A stretch of DNA of 64,000 bases from NCBI GenBank assembly GCA_963826695.1, contig CAWGXZ010000005.1:1-64000 (forward strand). The letters are read 5' to 3'. How positions within the stretch are numbered: position 1 is the stretch's first letter; every line of letters starts with the position of its first letter. Both the position numbers and the translations under genes were made by a program. Positions 37,548 through 48,956 of this stretch are shown here, piece by piece. Below the pieces are notes generated by a model. It had not been told where the DNA came from and did no database searches. It was given only the letters and a program-made list of their open reading frames with translations. Source of the stretch: CAWGXZ01 sp963826695 (GTDB lineage Bacteria > Pseudomonadota > Gammaproteobacteria > Burkholderiales > Burkholderiaceae_C).

Positions 37548-38193
37548 GTCCGCACTCCGGCAACTTCGGTGATCGCGTCGACGATGTTCGAGTACGCGCC
37601 GCAGCGGCACAGGTTGCCGCTCATGCGCTCGCGCAACTCGTCGGCGGAGAGCAGCGGCTGCGCCATGAGGTCGGCGCTGACGTGGCTCGGTACGCCGCGG
37701 CGGATCTCGTCGAGCGTGCCGACCGCCGAGCAGATCTGTCCCGGCGTGCAGTAGCCGCACTGGTAGCCGTCGTGCTTGACGAAGGCAGCCTGCAGCGGGT
37801 GCAGCCGGGCGGGTGTGCCGAGGCCCTCGATGGTCGTGACCTTGGCGCCCGTGGTTCATCACCGCCAGCGTCAGGCACGAATTGATGCGCTCGCCGTCGA
37901 CCAGCACGGTGCAGGCGCCGCACTGGCCGTGGTCGCAGCCCTTCTTGGTGCCGGTCAGGTGCAGATGCTCGCGCAGCGCGTCGAGCAGCGTCGTGCGGTT
38001 GTCGAGCTCGAGCGCATGCGCGCGTGCCGTTGACTTCCAGGGTGACGCGCGATGCCGGCGCCGGGGGAGCGGTTTGTGATGGCTGAGGCGGGCTCATCGC
38101 CGCTTCGGCAGCGCCCGCACCGGCGGTGGCCGAAGCGGCGCCCACGAGCAAGAGGTCACGTCGGGAGATCGCGAGGGGGTTCGGGCTGTTCAT
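37544..38193 (-). CDS. paoA: 2Fe-2S subunit of the PaoABC-type oxidoreductase (two frameshifts)
   Basis: Small iron-sulfur subunit carrying a twin-arginine signal (ISRRDLLLVGAASA) that should export the assembled enzyme to the periplasm. Two Cys clusters follow: a plant-type ferredoxin set GCDHGQCGACTVLVDGE and a helical-domain set CGYCTPGQI/CRCGAY. Two +1 insertions break the frame, at 38016 (extra T before GCGC on the coding strand) and 37848-37850 (GGGCGCC for GGCGCC). Corrected length 215 aa. First gene of paoABC, which is linked by 4-nt overlaps. Confidence 0.87.
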
Positions 38194-38567
38194 GTAGGGC
38201 GTCCTTGCAGTGGAACGGATCGGTGCGCCTGCATTCGGCAAGCCCGCTCACCAAAACCGTCACACAAACGAGGATCGGCGCGTCCGATGTCGCTGCGCAG
38301 ATGGCCCGGATTCGGCCGAGCCAGGCCGTATGCCCTCGTGAACGCTTCCTCGGGCGCAGGCGCGCGCGCAAGCCGCATCGAGCCCTGTGCAGGCGGGTCG
38401 ATCGCTCACTTCGACCAGCAATACCGAGGCGCGGGTCGGTCGGCCGCGAAGGCAGCAGCAGCCTCAGAGAGAGCCCAACCGAAGCGAACGACCGATGCGG
38501 CGCGTCTGGCGACCGACTGTCAGCCGGCCTGCGCGCCGACTGGCGACCGCAGGCGCTGCCGCCTTCC
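38194..38567. other. Intergenic region between tldD and paoA
   Basis: 374 bp in which no gene, repeat or terminator could be supported. It should contain the promoter of paoABC, but no clear promoter elements were recognised. Confidence 0.5.
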
Positions 38568-40043
38568 CTACGCCGTCCCCCCGACCGTCAGCCCGTCGAT
38601 CCGCAGCGTCGGCTGGCCGACGCCGACCGGCACGCTCTGGCCTTCCTTGCCGCAGGTGCCGACGCCCGGGTCGAGCCGCATGTCGTTGCCGATGGCGCTG
38701 ACGCGGGTCAGCGCGTCGGGGCCGTTGCCGATGATCGTGGCGCCCTTGACCGGGTACTGGATCTTGCCGTCCTCGACCCAGAAGGCCTCGCTGGCCGAAA
38801 ACACGAACTTGCCGCTGGTGATGTCGACCTGGCCGCCGCCGAAGTTGCTGGCATAGAGGCCGCGCTTCAGCCCGGCGAGGATCTCTTCCTTCGGCGTCGT
38901 GCCGCCGAGCATGTAGGTGTTGGTCATCCGCGGCATCGGCACCGCGGCGTAGCTCTCGCGCCGGCCGTTGCCGGTCGGCGCCACGCCCATCAGCCGGGCG
39001 TTCATCGAATCCTGGATGTAGCCCTTGAGGATGCCGTCCTCGATCAGCACGTTGCGCTGGCTCGGGTTGCCTTCGTCGTCGACGTTGAGCGAGCCGCGGC
39101 GGTCGGGGATCGTGCCGTCGTCGAGCACGGTGACGCCCTTGGCGGCGACGCGCTCGCCGATGCGCCCGGTGAAGGCGCTCGATTCCTTGCGGTTGAAGTC
39201 GCCTTCGAGCCCGTGGCCGATCGCCTCGTGCAGCAGGATGCCGGGCCAGCCCGAACCGAGCACCACGCTCATCTCGCCGGCCGGCGCCGGGCGCGATTCG
39301 AGATTCGTCAGCGCGGCGCGAACCGCCTCGTCGACGTAGCCGGCGATCGTGGCGTCGTCGAAGTGCGCGAAGCCGAAGCGGCCGCCGCCGCCGCTGCTGC
39401 CGACCTCGCGGCGCTGCACGCCGCCGATCGTCTGCTCGGCAATGACCGTCAGCGAGAGCCGCACCAGCGGCCGCACGTCCGCGGCCATCGTGCCGTCGAG
39501 GCGGGCGACCAGCACCACGTCGTGTTCACCGGCCAGGCTGGCCATGACCTGCACCACGCGCGGGTCCCGGGCGCGTGCCTGCTTCTCGATCTTTTCCAGC
39601 AGCGCCACCTTCTGCGTGCTGTCGAGCGTGCCGATCGGGTCCATCGGCGCATACAGCTCGCGCGTGCGCGCCAGCCTCGGTCGGGCGAGCACCTTGACAC
39701 GGCGGCTCTGCCCGGCGGCGGCGATCGTGCGCACCGTCTCGGCGGCGTCGATCAGCGCGGCTTCGGAAATGTCGTCCGAGTAGGCGAAGGCGGTCTTCTC
39801 GCCAGCCACCGCGCGAACGCCCACGCCCTGGTCGATGCCGAAGCTGCCGCTCTTGACGATGCCTTCCTCCAGGCTCCAGCCTTCGCTGCGCGTCATCTGG
39901 AAGTAGAGGTCGGCGTCGTCGATGCGGTGCCGGGCGATCGTCTGCAGCGCCCGGGAGAGGCTGGCGTCGGTCAGGCCGAACGGCTCCATGAGCAGCGCAC
40001 GGGCCACGGCCAGGCGTTCGATCGTCGGTTCGCGAGAGATCAT
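38568..40043 (-). CDS. tldD: Metalloprotease TldD
   Basis: 491-aa subunit of the TldD/TldE (PmbA) zinc protease, which degrades unfolded peptides and matures microcins in E. coli. The zinc motif HEAIGHGLEGDF is present, followed by SAFTGRIGERVAAKGVTVLDDGT and the C-terminal block YAAVPMPRMTNTYMLGG. The ATG at 40043 gives a normal N terminus (dual-domain start ...LSRALQTIARHRIDDADLYFQ). Its partner gene tldE is not in the window. Intact. Confidence 0.94.
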   Translation of the reverse strand: MISREPTIERLAVARALLMEPFGLTDASLSRALQTIARHRIDDADLYFQMTRSEGWSLEEGIVKSGSFGIDQGVGVRAVAGEKTAFAYSDDISEAALIDAAETVRTIAAAGQSRRVKVLARPRLARTRELYAPMDPIGTLDSTQKVALLEKIEKQARARDPRVVQVMASLAGEHDVVLVARLDGTMAADVRPLVRLSLTVIAEQTIGGVQRREVGSSGGGGRFGFAHFDDATIAGYVDEAVRAALTNLESRPAPAGEMSVVLGSGWPGILLHEAIGHGLEGDFNRKESSAFTGRIGERVAAKGVTVLDDGTIPDRRGSLNVDDEGNPSQRNVLIEDGILKGYIQDSMNARLMGVAPTGNGRRESYAAVPMPRMTNTYMLGGTTPKEEILAGLKRGLYASNFGGGQVDITSGKFVFSASEAFWVEDGKIQYPVKGATIIGNGPDALTRVSAIGNDMRLDPGVGTCGKEGQSVPVGVGQPTLRIDGLTVGGTA

Positions 40044-40129
40044 CGGGTGTCCTGAAGCTGAGGGGCGATTGTAGGAAGCGGGGCCTTGCCGGCGCGCCGT
40101 AAGGCGATCGGCGGCGAGCCAGCCGAAGC

Positions 40130-41092
40130 TCAGGCGTTTTCGCCGTCCTCGGCCGCCGCCTGGGCGTCGGCGTCGTGCTCGCCGGCTGCCTTCCACGCCA
40201 GCGCCCGGGAATAGAGCGCATTGCGCGGCGCGCCGCTCAGCTCCGCCGCCAGCGCCACCGCCTGCTTCAGCGGCAGCACCTCGAGCAGCCGGCGCAAGGC
40301 GCCTTCGGCGCGCGGATCGAGCGCCCCGGCGTCCGTCGTGGCGCCCGGCAGTGCATGCAGCACGACGACGAATTCGCCGCGGCCGCGGTTCGGCTCGGCA
40401 GCCAGCCAGCCGGGCAGCGCCGCCGCCGGCATCGTTTCGACCGACTCGAACTGCTTGGTCAGCTCGCGGCAGACGGTGACCGGCCGCTGCGGGCAGGCGG
40501 CTGCCAGTTCCGCAAAAAGCGTCTCGATGCGGTGCGGTGCCTCGAACAGCAACTGCGAACCTGCCGCGGCAAGCACGCGCACCAGAAGTGCCGCCCGTTC
40601 GCCGGCGCGGCTCGGCAGGAAGGCGTGGAAATGGAATTCGCTGCCGCCCACGTCGCCGGCCACGCTGAGGGCGGCGATGGCGCTGCTCGGCCCCGGGATC
40701 GGCAGCGCCCGAAAACCCGCCGCCTGCACCGCGGCCACCAGCACCGCCCCGGGGTCGCTGACGCCCGGCGTTCCCGCATCGCTGATGCAGGCGACGCGCT
40801 CGCCCCGTGCCAGGCGCTGCAGCACGGCCTGGCTGGCTTCGTGTTCGTTGTGCCGGTGCAGCGCGAGCAGCGGCTTGTCGATGCCCAGATGCCGCAGCAG
40901 CGGCGCGCTGTGCCGGGTGTCCTCGCAGGCCACGGCATCGACGAGACCGAGCACATGGATCGCCCGCAGGCTCAGGTCGGCCAGATTGCCGATCGGCGTG
41001 GCCACCAGATAGAGCGCGGCCGTCGGATACTGCTGGGCGCCCGCAGCCTGGGCGGCGGCCTGGAGCAGGAGAGAGGAAGGCGCGATGGTCAC
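40130..41092 (-). CDS. rsmI: 16S rRNA (cytidine1402-2'-O)-methyltransferase RsmI
   Basis: 320-aa tetrapyrrole-methylase-fold enzyme that 2'-O-methylates C1402 of 16S rRNA. Diagnostic blocks are LYLVATPIGNLADLSLRAI, ACEDTRHSAPLLRHLGI, ISDAGTPGVSDPG, IPGPSSAIAALSVAG and LFEAPHRIETLFAEL. The start is uncertain; a GTG at 41092 is the only reasonable one and overlaps, on the other strand, the first codons of yraN. Divergent rsmI/yraN is a common proteobacterial arrangement. Confidence 0.93.
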   Translation of the reverse strand: MTIAPSSLLLQAAAQAAGAQQYPTAALYLVATPIGNLADLSLRAIHVLGLVDAVACEDTRHSAPLLRHLGIDKPLLALHRHNEHEASQAVLQRLARGERVACISDAGTPGVSDPGAVLVAAVQAAGFRALPIPGPSSAIAALSVAGDVGGSEFHFHAFLPSRAGERAALLVRVLAAAGSQLLFEAPHRIETLFAELAAACPQRPVTVCRELTKQFESVETMPAAALPGWLAAEPNRGRGEFVVVLHALPGATTDAGALDPRAEGALRRLLEVLPLKQAVALAAELSGAPRNALYSRALAWKAAGEHDADAQAAAEDGENA

Positions 41093-41459
41093 GGCGTCGA
41101 GGCAGCAGGCGGGGCAGGCGGGCGAAGCGCAGGCACTGGCGTACCTGCAGCGCCACGGGCTGGCGCTCGTCGAGACCAATTATCGAGTCGGCGGCGGCCC
41201 CGGCCGCGCGGCCGGCGAGATCGACCTGATCGTGCGCGACCGCGACGGCACGCTGGTCTTCGTCGAGGTGCGCCTGCGCAGCCGCGGCAGCCATGGCGGC
41301 GCCGCGGCGAGCATCGGCGGCGTCAAGCAGCGGCGGCTGATCTTCGCGGCGCGCCACTACCTGCTGCGCTTTGCCAGCCCGCCGCCGTGCCGCTTCGACG
41401 TGGTGGCGATCGACGGCGAGGCCGTCGAATGGCTCCAGGCGGCGTTCGATGCGCGCTGA
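41085..41459 (+). CDS. yraN: YraN family protein (UPF0102), predicted nuclease fold
   Basis: 124-aa UPF0102 protein with a restriction-endonuclease-like fold. The conserved start GEAQALAYLQRHGLALVETNYR is followed by the nuclease-like core GEIDLIVRDRDGTLVFVEVRLR (Glu, Asp, Glu with Arg in place of the usual Lys) and VKQRRLIFAARHYL. Function not established. The ATG lies 8 nt inside the divergent rsmI start. Its usual downstream neighbours diaA and dolP are here 10 kb away. Confidence 0.9.
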   Translation: MVTASRQQAGQAGEAQALAYLQRHGLALVETNYRVGGGPGRAAGEIDLIVRDRDGTLVFVEVRLRSRGSHGGAAASIGGVKQRRLIFAARHYLLRFASPPPCRFDVVAIDGEAVEWLQAAFDAR

Positions 41460-41566
41460 AGCCGGCCGCCGAATCGGGCCGCAACGGGCCCTCGTCGGCC
41501 GAGCCGCGAAGCCGGCCGGCCGCAACCGTGCGAAAGTAACTCCATTGCACACCCCGGAGACCCGCC

Positions 41567-43804
<2,238 letters not shown>

Positions 43805-44015
43805 GGGCACTCGGCTAAGCGGGCGCTCGATTCCGGAACTGTCGGGCCTCCATGCTTGCGGGTGTGCCGGTGTGGTTGATGCAGACCAGCCGACCGCCCT
43901 GCCCCAGCTCCGGCATGACCATCGCTGGCAGGGGTGTTTTTTTCTCCACGCATGAGCGCTGCGGAAAAGAACGCCACTCGTAGGTGGTTGATCTATATGA
44001 GTTTTCTTCGGCTTT

Positions 44016-44051
44016 CGCGTTGTTATCTTCGAGTGCGGATAACAAAACGCG
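44016..44051. repeat. Inverted repeat CGCGTT-GTTATC / GATAAC-AA-AACGCG
   Basis: GTTATC (44022-44027) and GATAAC (44038-44043) pair perfectly around 10 nt, and the outer CGCGTT and AACGCG extend the stem after a 2-nt bulge. No T tract follows. Function unknown; a protein-binding or recombination site is possible. Confidence 0.55.
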
Positions 44052-44064
44052 CCAGACTGCAGCT

Positions 44065-44093
44065 CACCGGAGCCACCTAAGCTTCCGGTGGCT
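44065..44093. repeat. Two interlocked inverted repeats
   Basis: CACCGGA (44065-44071) pairs with TCCGGTG (44084-44090), and AGCCACC (44071-44077) pairs with GGTGGCT (44087-44093). The two 7-bp stems share bases and exclude each other. The first TCAAGCA motif starts directly after. Confidence 0.55.
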
Positions 44094-44094
44094 G

Positions 44095-44289
44095 ATCAAG
44101 CACCTGTCAAGCAAGTAAAGCCTTGATTTATCAGTACTTTCTCGGTCCAACGGGACTGACCTACGCTGGACGATCAAGCATTTCGCAAGCTGAACGGGCG
44201 CGGGGATCAAGCACCCATCAAGCAAAAATTTCCTTTAAATCAACAACTTGCCCCCAAAGTGCTGGTTTGCGCCGAAGCGGCATCAAGCA
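44095..44289 (+). repeat. Six TCAAGCA repeats at about 11-bp phasing
   Basis: [A/G]TCAAGCA occurs at 44095, 44106, 44173, 44206, 44217 and 44282. The intervals are 11, 67, 33, 11 and 65 bp, all close to multiples of 11, so the motifs lie on one face of the helix. The first three and last three form two similar units about 111 bp apart. This resembles an operator or binding-site array more than chance, but no binding protein is known. Confidence 0.6.
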
Positions 44290-44290
44290 A

Positions 44291-45697
44291 TTACGCCCAG
44301 TACGGCACATATCGCATCAGCTTGGTGCCGATTTTTGCGTCGAGCGCCCGGATGCGCCCCGCCTCCAGCGCTTCGCGCAGCAGCCGCGAGGCCTGCGCCG
44401 AGTTCTGCTTCTCGATCTTGAACCGCTCGCGGATCGACTCGTTATTCGTGATTTGATTCGTAACGTAGCGCAGACAGCAGTGCTGGTAGACCGCCTGGGC
44501 CCGCTCGTCGGGTGCCAGCTTGCCCAAACCCTTATAGCGCGACAGCACCACCGTCGTGTGCCGGCTGCCAAGGCGGCATTGGTAGGGCGGCAGCTGATAG
44601 GTCTCGATATGCGTCACCACGGCATCCATCCCGTGTCCTCGTTCCTCGCAGACTCCCAGCTGCCGCAGTGCATCCGCCAACCGCTCGTTGCGCGACTGGT
44701 TCTCGTCGATGAAGCGGTCCACCGGCAGCAGCGGTAGGCCCGGATTGACGACTTCCACGCGGTCGTCGTAAATCTCCACCACCACGCCGGTGCCGCGTTC
44801 GTCCAGGTTCTGGTGCACCAGCGCATTGCCCAAAAGCTCCCGCAGCGCCTTCTTGGGGTACGCAAACGTCGTCGTGCGCAGCGCGGCACGGATCTCCTCG
44901 CTGGCGGGAGTCTCGGCGTGAATCTGGTCTACCAGCCGCTCGAAGCCCACCGCATAGCCGCTGTCGACCAGCGCGTCCTTGCCATCCTTCACCTGCAATT
45001 TGGTAACGCCGTCATAGACGATCACGCGCACCCCCTTGCGCGCCACGGTCTCGAAGTCGCCCAGCCGCTTGGCCAGCACGAGCGCACCGAGGTTGGTGAT
45101 GGCGAGGCCGTCGGCGCGACGCACGACGAAGTGCTTGGCCATCAGCGCATCGATGATCTCGGCGCGGGTCGACGGCAGCGGGCGCTGCCGCAGGTCGAAC
45201 CAGCCCTGAACGTCGAGCAAGGCCACGACGTGTGCATCGTCCAGGCCAATGGCAGCAAACTGGTCGACGAATTCGGCATCGCCTTCGGTCATGATGGCGC
45301 GCAACTGATCCGGCGACATCGGCACCAGCTCGTCGCCGGCGCGCATCAGGTAGCGCCCCTCAATGTGCAGTGGCTGCCCGCGCGGCCGGCTGGGAACGGT
45401 GAAAACGAGAACACGGCCGTTGGCGTGCGTCACCTCGTCGCAAGCGACCTTGATCTGCAGGCGTTCGTGGAGGCCACCGCAAGTGCGCGCCGGCAGCTCG
45501 AAGGCTTGGGTGCCGACCACCCGCCGCGGCGGCCGGTCGGACACACCCAGCACGATGCGCCCGCCCCCTTCATTGGCCAGCGCCACGCAATACTCGACCA
45601 GCTTGTCGAAATGAAAGTTGCGTTTGGCTTCCTTGAACTCGATGTGCTCGTTCTCTTCGGGCAATGCGAGCAGCGCGTCGAGTTCTTGCGGCGTCAT
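44291..45697 (-). CDS. AlbA/Schlafen-type DNA-binding ATPase associated with type I restriction
   Basis: 468-aa protein with an N-terminal Schlafen AlbA_2 domain (ENEHIEFKEAK at about residue 15, then ANEGGGRIVLGV), a GHKL-type ATP-binding region (LRELLGNALVHQNLDERGTG) and a C-terminal winged-helix part (residues about 390-460). Such proteins often accompany hsd genes and are predicted regulators or accessory defence factors. The ATG overlaps the hsdS stop by 4 nt, making it the last gene of the hsd operon. Unlike hsdS, hsdM and hsdR its frame is intact over the whole length. Confidence 0.8.
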   Translation of the reverse strand: MTPQELDALLALPEENEHIEFKEAKRNFHFDKLVEYCVALANEGGGRIVLGVSDRPPRRVVGTQAFELPARTCGGLHERLQIKVACDEVTHANGRVLVFTVPSRPRGQPLHIEGRYLMRAGDELVPMSPDQLRAIMTEGDAEFVDQFAAIGLDDAHVVALLDVQGWFDLRQRPLPSTRAEIIDALMAKHFVVRRADGLAITNLGALVLAKRLGDFETVARKGVRVIVYDGVTKLQVKDGKDALVDSGYAVGFERLVDQIHAETPASEEIRAALRTTTFAYPKKALRELLGNALVHQNLDERGTGVVVEIYDDRVEVVNPGLPLLPVDRFIDENQSRNERLADALRQLGVCEERGHGMDAVVTHIETYQLPPYQCRLGSRHTTVVLSRYKGLGKLAPDERAQAVYQHCCLRYVTNQITNNESIRERFKIEKQNSAQASRLLREALEAGRIRALDAKIGTKLMRYVPYWA

Positions 45698-47440
45698 GCG
45701 GCAGCCTGTTCGACCAAGGCTTCGGCCAGGTGCGTTTGGGTGACATCGCGGGCGGCGAGGCGTTGGCGCAGGTGGGTGCAGAGGCGTCGGAGTTCGGCAA
45801 CGCGGGACACGATGCGGGATTGCTCCGCCCTCGGTGGAACAGGTGTCATCGCGTTGCGTATAAGCCCAACGTTAAGTGTCGGTTGGGCGAGGGTCCGCGT
45901 GTCGCCGGTGAAACCTCTTTGCATCCAATCGGATTGCAACAGGAGTAGCACGAAAGCCCTGTCCACAGCAGCTGATGGCACGATCCGGCAAATGGCCCGG
46001 GCGATGTTTGCTCCGGCCCAAGACTTCGGTGCGACACCCAGCTTTCCAATGCTGCCGACCACGCCCATCAGGATTTCGCCGCCTTCAAGCCGGGTTCGCT
46101 GGTACTGCGCGTCGACAACTGGCGCGATGGTCTTCGCAGGAAGGTGCGGTGGCGTCTCAATGGAGAGGTCGGCGATTCGCACAAACGGAACGCCGTCGGG
46201 TGTATCCGGGCCAGGTACCAGCACACCGTAGGAAATTGGTTTGCTCGGTTCGATGAGCTGATTGAATTCCGCCCACTCCCACCCGGGCGGCAAGTCGAAG
46301 GGCTCCTGATCCCACTTGCCACTGCCGTTACCGGGCACGCTCATCGAGCGACAGCGTTGCAGCAGCGCGCTCGCCGGCTCGTCGTTCGGGTCCTGCGGCA
46401 CCAGCAGCCCGCGCACGGCCAGTTGCAGGATGGTCTGCTCCAGCGCATCGACGGCCTCGGGGCGGTCGAGCAGCAGGTCGAAGTGGTCGGCGAGGCGTTG
46501 CCAGTTGGTCGCCAGTTCCTCGGGCGTGGCGCTGTCGGTCAGCGTGCCCAGCAGGGTGCCGAGCAGGCGGGCATGCTGCTCCGCTTCGAGCCGGCCCTTG
46601 GCTTCGAGGGCATCGCACAGGCGCATCAGTTCGTCGACGCGGGCGACGATGCGGGCTTGCTCAGCCAGTGGCGGAAGCGGCAATGGACGGCTTGCAAGCA
46701 GCATGCGCTGATTCAGGTTCGTCATCGTCGATACCTGACGTGGCTTCTGCAGCTGCTGTCTCAGTCAGCGGGCTTGCAGCATCAAGTCGCAAAGAACCAT
46801 CGGTAGATGCGAGGCAACTTGGACGGACTGATGCCGCATAAGCCAGCCGACACGACGTTCGGTTCAGTGCGTGACTGCGCCGATGCCGTTGCCCAAGTTC
46901 TGCGCCGACTGGCCAAGCAGACACAGTCGCCCGGCTGAAGTGACTTGCTACGCCATCGAGTTGACGGTCCATGAGAAGAGCGGTACGCTGCATCGACGCG
47001 CGAATTCGCTCGTTGACATGTGCAAGATTGACCAGGCAGTCGCCTCCTGGTGAACGTTCGATCTGACTTGTGATAGCGTCATAGCCGCGGTACAGAGTCG
47101 ATGATCGGTCGCCAAGCGTACCCAAGCCCACCCGCAGGCAGAGCAAACGGTTGCTTCATCGTCTGACGGCGGCAACCGACGGCTTGTCGGGCCTACTGCG
47201 ACCGCGGCGACCAATCGGCCCTTTCTACGCGTATTCGCTGCTAGCAAGTGCAGCAGCCGGCTCGTCGTTCGGATCCTGCGGCACCAGCTTCCCCTGCACC
47301 GCCAGCGTCAGAATCAACTCCCGCAGCCGCGCCACCCCACCCGGCGCCGTCGCCACCAGATCGAACTGCCGCACCAGCGCCGGCTGCAGCGCCTCCAGAT
47401 AGCGAGCGCTCGGCTCGCGCGCCTCCACCACCGCACTCAC
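45694..47440 (-). pseudogene. hsdS: Type I restriction specificity subunit HsdS, degraded
   Basis: HsdS normally has two target-recognition domains separated by conserved helices. The N-terminal part (GTG at 47440, then LRELILTLAVQGKLVPQDPNDEPAAAL) and the C-terminal half (from LNQRMLLASRPLPLPPLAEQARIVARVDELM to the end at 45694) are intact, including TRD2 (WDQEPFDLPPGWEW...). The region 46726-47260, which should encode TRD1, is broken in all frames: pieces such as RKGRLVAAV, QPFALPAG, GWAWVRL, STLYRGYDAITSQIERS, CLVNLAHVNE and VVSAGLCGISPSKL fall in different frames with stops between. Several small indels are needed to restore it. Confidence 0.8.
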
Positions 47441-48911
47441 GCCCGCGCCCCGCAGCGACTCGGCCAGGATCGCCTTCAGCTGATCCCGCAGCCCCTGCGC
47501 CTCGCGCTGCAGCCGCGCGTAATCGCGCAGCAGCTCGTCCGGGTCGTGGCTCACCGCATCCGGCGCGTGCGGATTCTTCTGATCGAGGTTGTAGTTCGCC
47601 GCCTTGATCGCAGTCGATGTCGACCTTCCAGGCGCGCTCGTTCTCCACCCGGGCCGCAAAGCCGTCGGCCTCGCTGCCCCACCAGGCCTTCTCGGCGTCG
47701 AACTCGTCGATGCGGATCGGCTTGGTCTTGTTGTAGCTCTTCACGCCCGGCGGGTACGGGTGCTCGTAGTACCAGACGGCCTCGGTCGGCCGGCCCTTGG
47801 TGAAGAACAGCAGGTTGGTCTTGATGCCGGTGTACGGCGCGAACACGCCGTTGGGCAGGCGCACGATGGTGTGCAGGTTGCACTCGGCCAGCAGCTGCTC
47901 CTTGATGCGCGTCTTCACGCCCTCGCCGAACAGCGTGCCGTCGGGCAGCACCAGCGCGGCACGGCCGCCGGATTTCAGGATGTGCTTGATCAGCACCAGG
48001 AACAGGTCGGCGGTTTCCTTGGTGCGCACGTCGGCCGGAAAGCCGGACTCGATGCCCGGCTCCTCGATGCCGCCGAACGGCGGGTTGGTCAGCACCACGT
48101 CGACACGGTCGGCCGCCGCCGTAGTCGCGCAGCGGGCGGGCCAGCGTGTTGTCGTGGCGGATGTTGCTCGGCACCTCGACGCCGTGCAGCAGCAGGTTGG
48201 TGACGCACAGCATGTGCGGCAGCTGCTTCTTCTCGACGCCGAGGATGCTGTTCTGCAGCAGCGTCTCCTGCCCGGTGTTCTTCACCTGCCGGCGCAGGTG
48301 CTCGATGGCGCAGACCAGAAAGCCGCCGGTGCCGCTGGCCGGGTCGAGCACCTTCTCGCCCAGCTGCGGGTTCGACCATGTCGACCATGAACTGGGTCAC
48401 GGCGCGCGGCGTGTAGAACTCGCCGGCATTGCCGGCGCTCTGCAGGTCGCGCAGGATCTTCTCGTACAGGTCGTTGAACTGGTGCCGCTCGGCCTGGCGG
48501 TTGAAGTCGATCGCGTCGAGCTTGTTGATCACCTGCCGCAGCAGCTGGCCGCTCTTCATGTAGTTGTTGGCGTCCTCGAAGACGCCGCGCACCACCCAGC
48601 CGCGCGGGTTGCGCTGCGGGTCGGCCGGCAGGTTCTTCAGCGTGCGGGAACAGGTCGCTGTTGACGAAGTCGAGCAGCGCGTCGCCGGTGATGCCTTCGG
48701 CGTCGGCCGCCCAGTGGCGCCAGCGCAGCCGCTCGGGGATCGGGCTGCGATAGCCGTCGCGGGTCAGCTCCAGCTCTTCCTCGAGCGCGTCGAAGACCTT
48801 CAGGAACAGCAGCCAGACCAGCTGCTCGATGCGCTGCGCGTCGCCGTTGATGCCGGCGTCCTGGCGCATGACGTCCTGGATCGACTTGATGACCGGGGTG
48901 AGATTCGACAT
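47437..48911 (-). CDS. hsdM: Type I restriction-modification DNA methyltransferase HsdM (five frameshifts)
   Basis: N6-adenine methyltransferase subunit of the type I system. The N-terminal HsdM helical domain (IKSIQDVMRQDAGINGDAQR) leads to the AdoMet motif DPASGTGGFLV and the catalytic NPPFGG, ending in a coiled coil (LRDYARLQREAQGLRDQLKAIL). Five +1 insertions are inferred at about 48643, 48368, 48117, 47612 and 47441-47447; the last restores a stop overlapping the hsdS start (GTGA). Corrected length is 489 aa, normal for the family. The frame as given would fuse hsdM to hsdS, which I regard as an artefact. hsdM starts 45 nt after hsdR. Confidence 0.85.
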
Positions 48912-48956
48912 TTGAACGGTGGGATCGGGGAGGCGGCCGAGTATCGGGCCGCCGCT

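Larger units (their letters stand above)
43805..44290. other. Repeat-rich, lower-GC intergenic region next to the restriction island
   Basis: 486 bp between converging icd and the ATPase gene, clearly less GC-rich than the rest of the window. It holds two inverted repeats and six TCAAGCA motifs (listed separately). A 76-codon minus-strand ORF (43815-44045, TTG start) has no recognisable family and is not called as a gene. Confidence 0.6.

Noticed and set aside
43815..44045. 76-codon minus-strand ORF after icd
   Set aside because: TTG start, no ribosome site, no recognisable family, and overlap with an inverted repeat; too weak to call a gene.
44016..44051. Integron attC site
   Set aside because: GTTATC/GATAAC resembles core sites superficially, but the consensus RYYYAAC and GTTRRRY are not met and no integrase gene is near.
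44095..44289. CRISPR array
   Set aside because: The repeats are only 7-8 bp with unequal spacing and no cas genes; they do not form repeat-spacer units.
47225..47659. Natural in-frame fusion of hsdM to hsdS
   Set aside because: A GTGA overlap, where the hsdM stop would be, is present in the neighbouring frame, and an extra base in a GCGCGGGCG context explains the apparent fusion.
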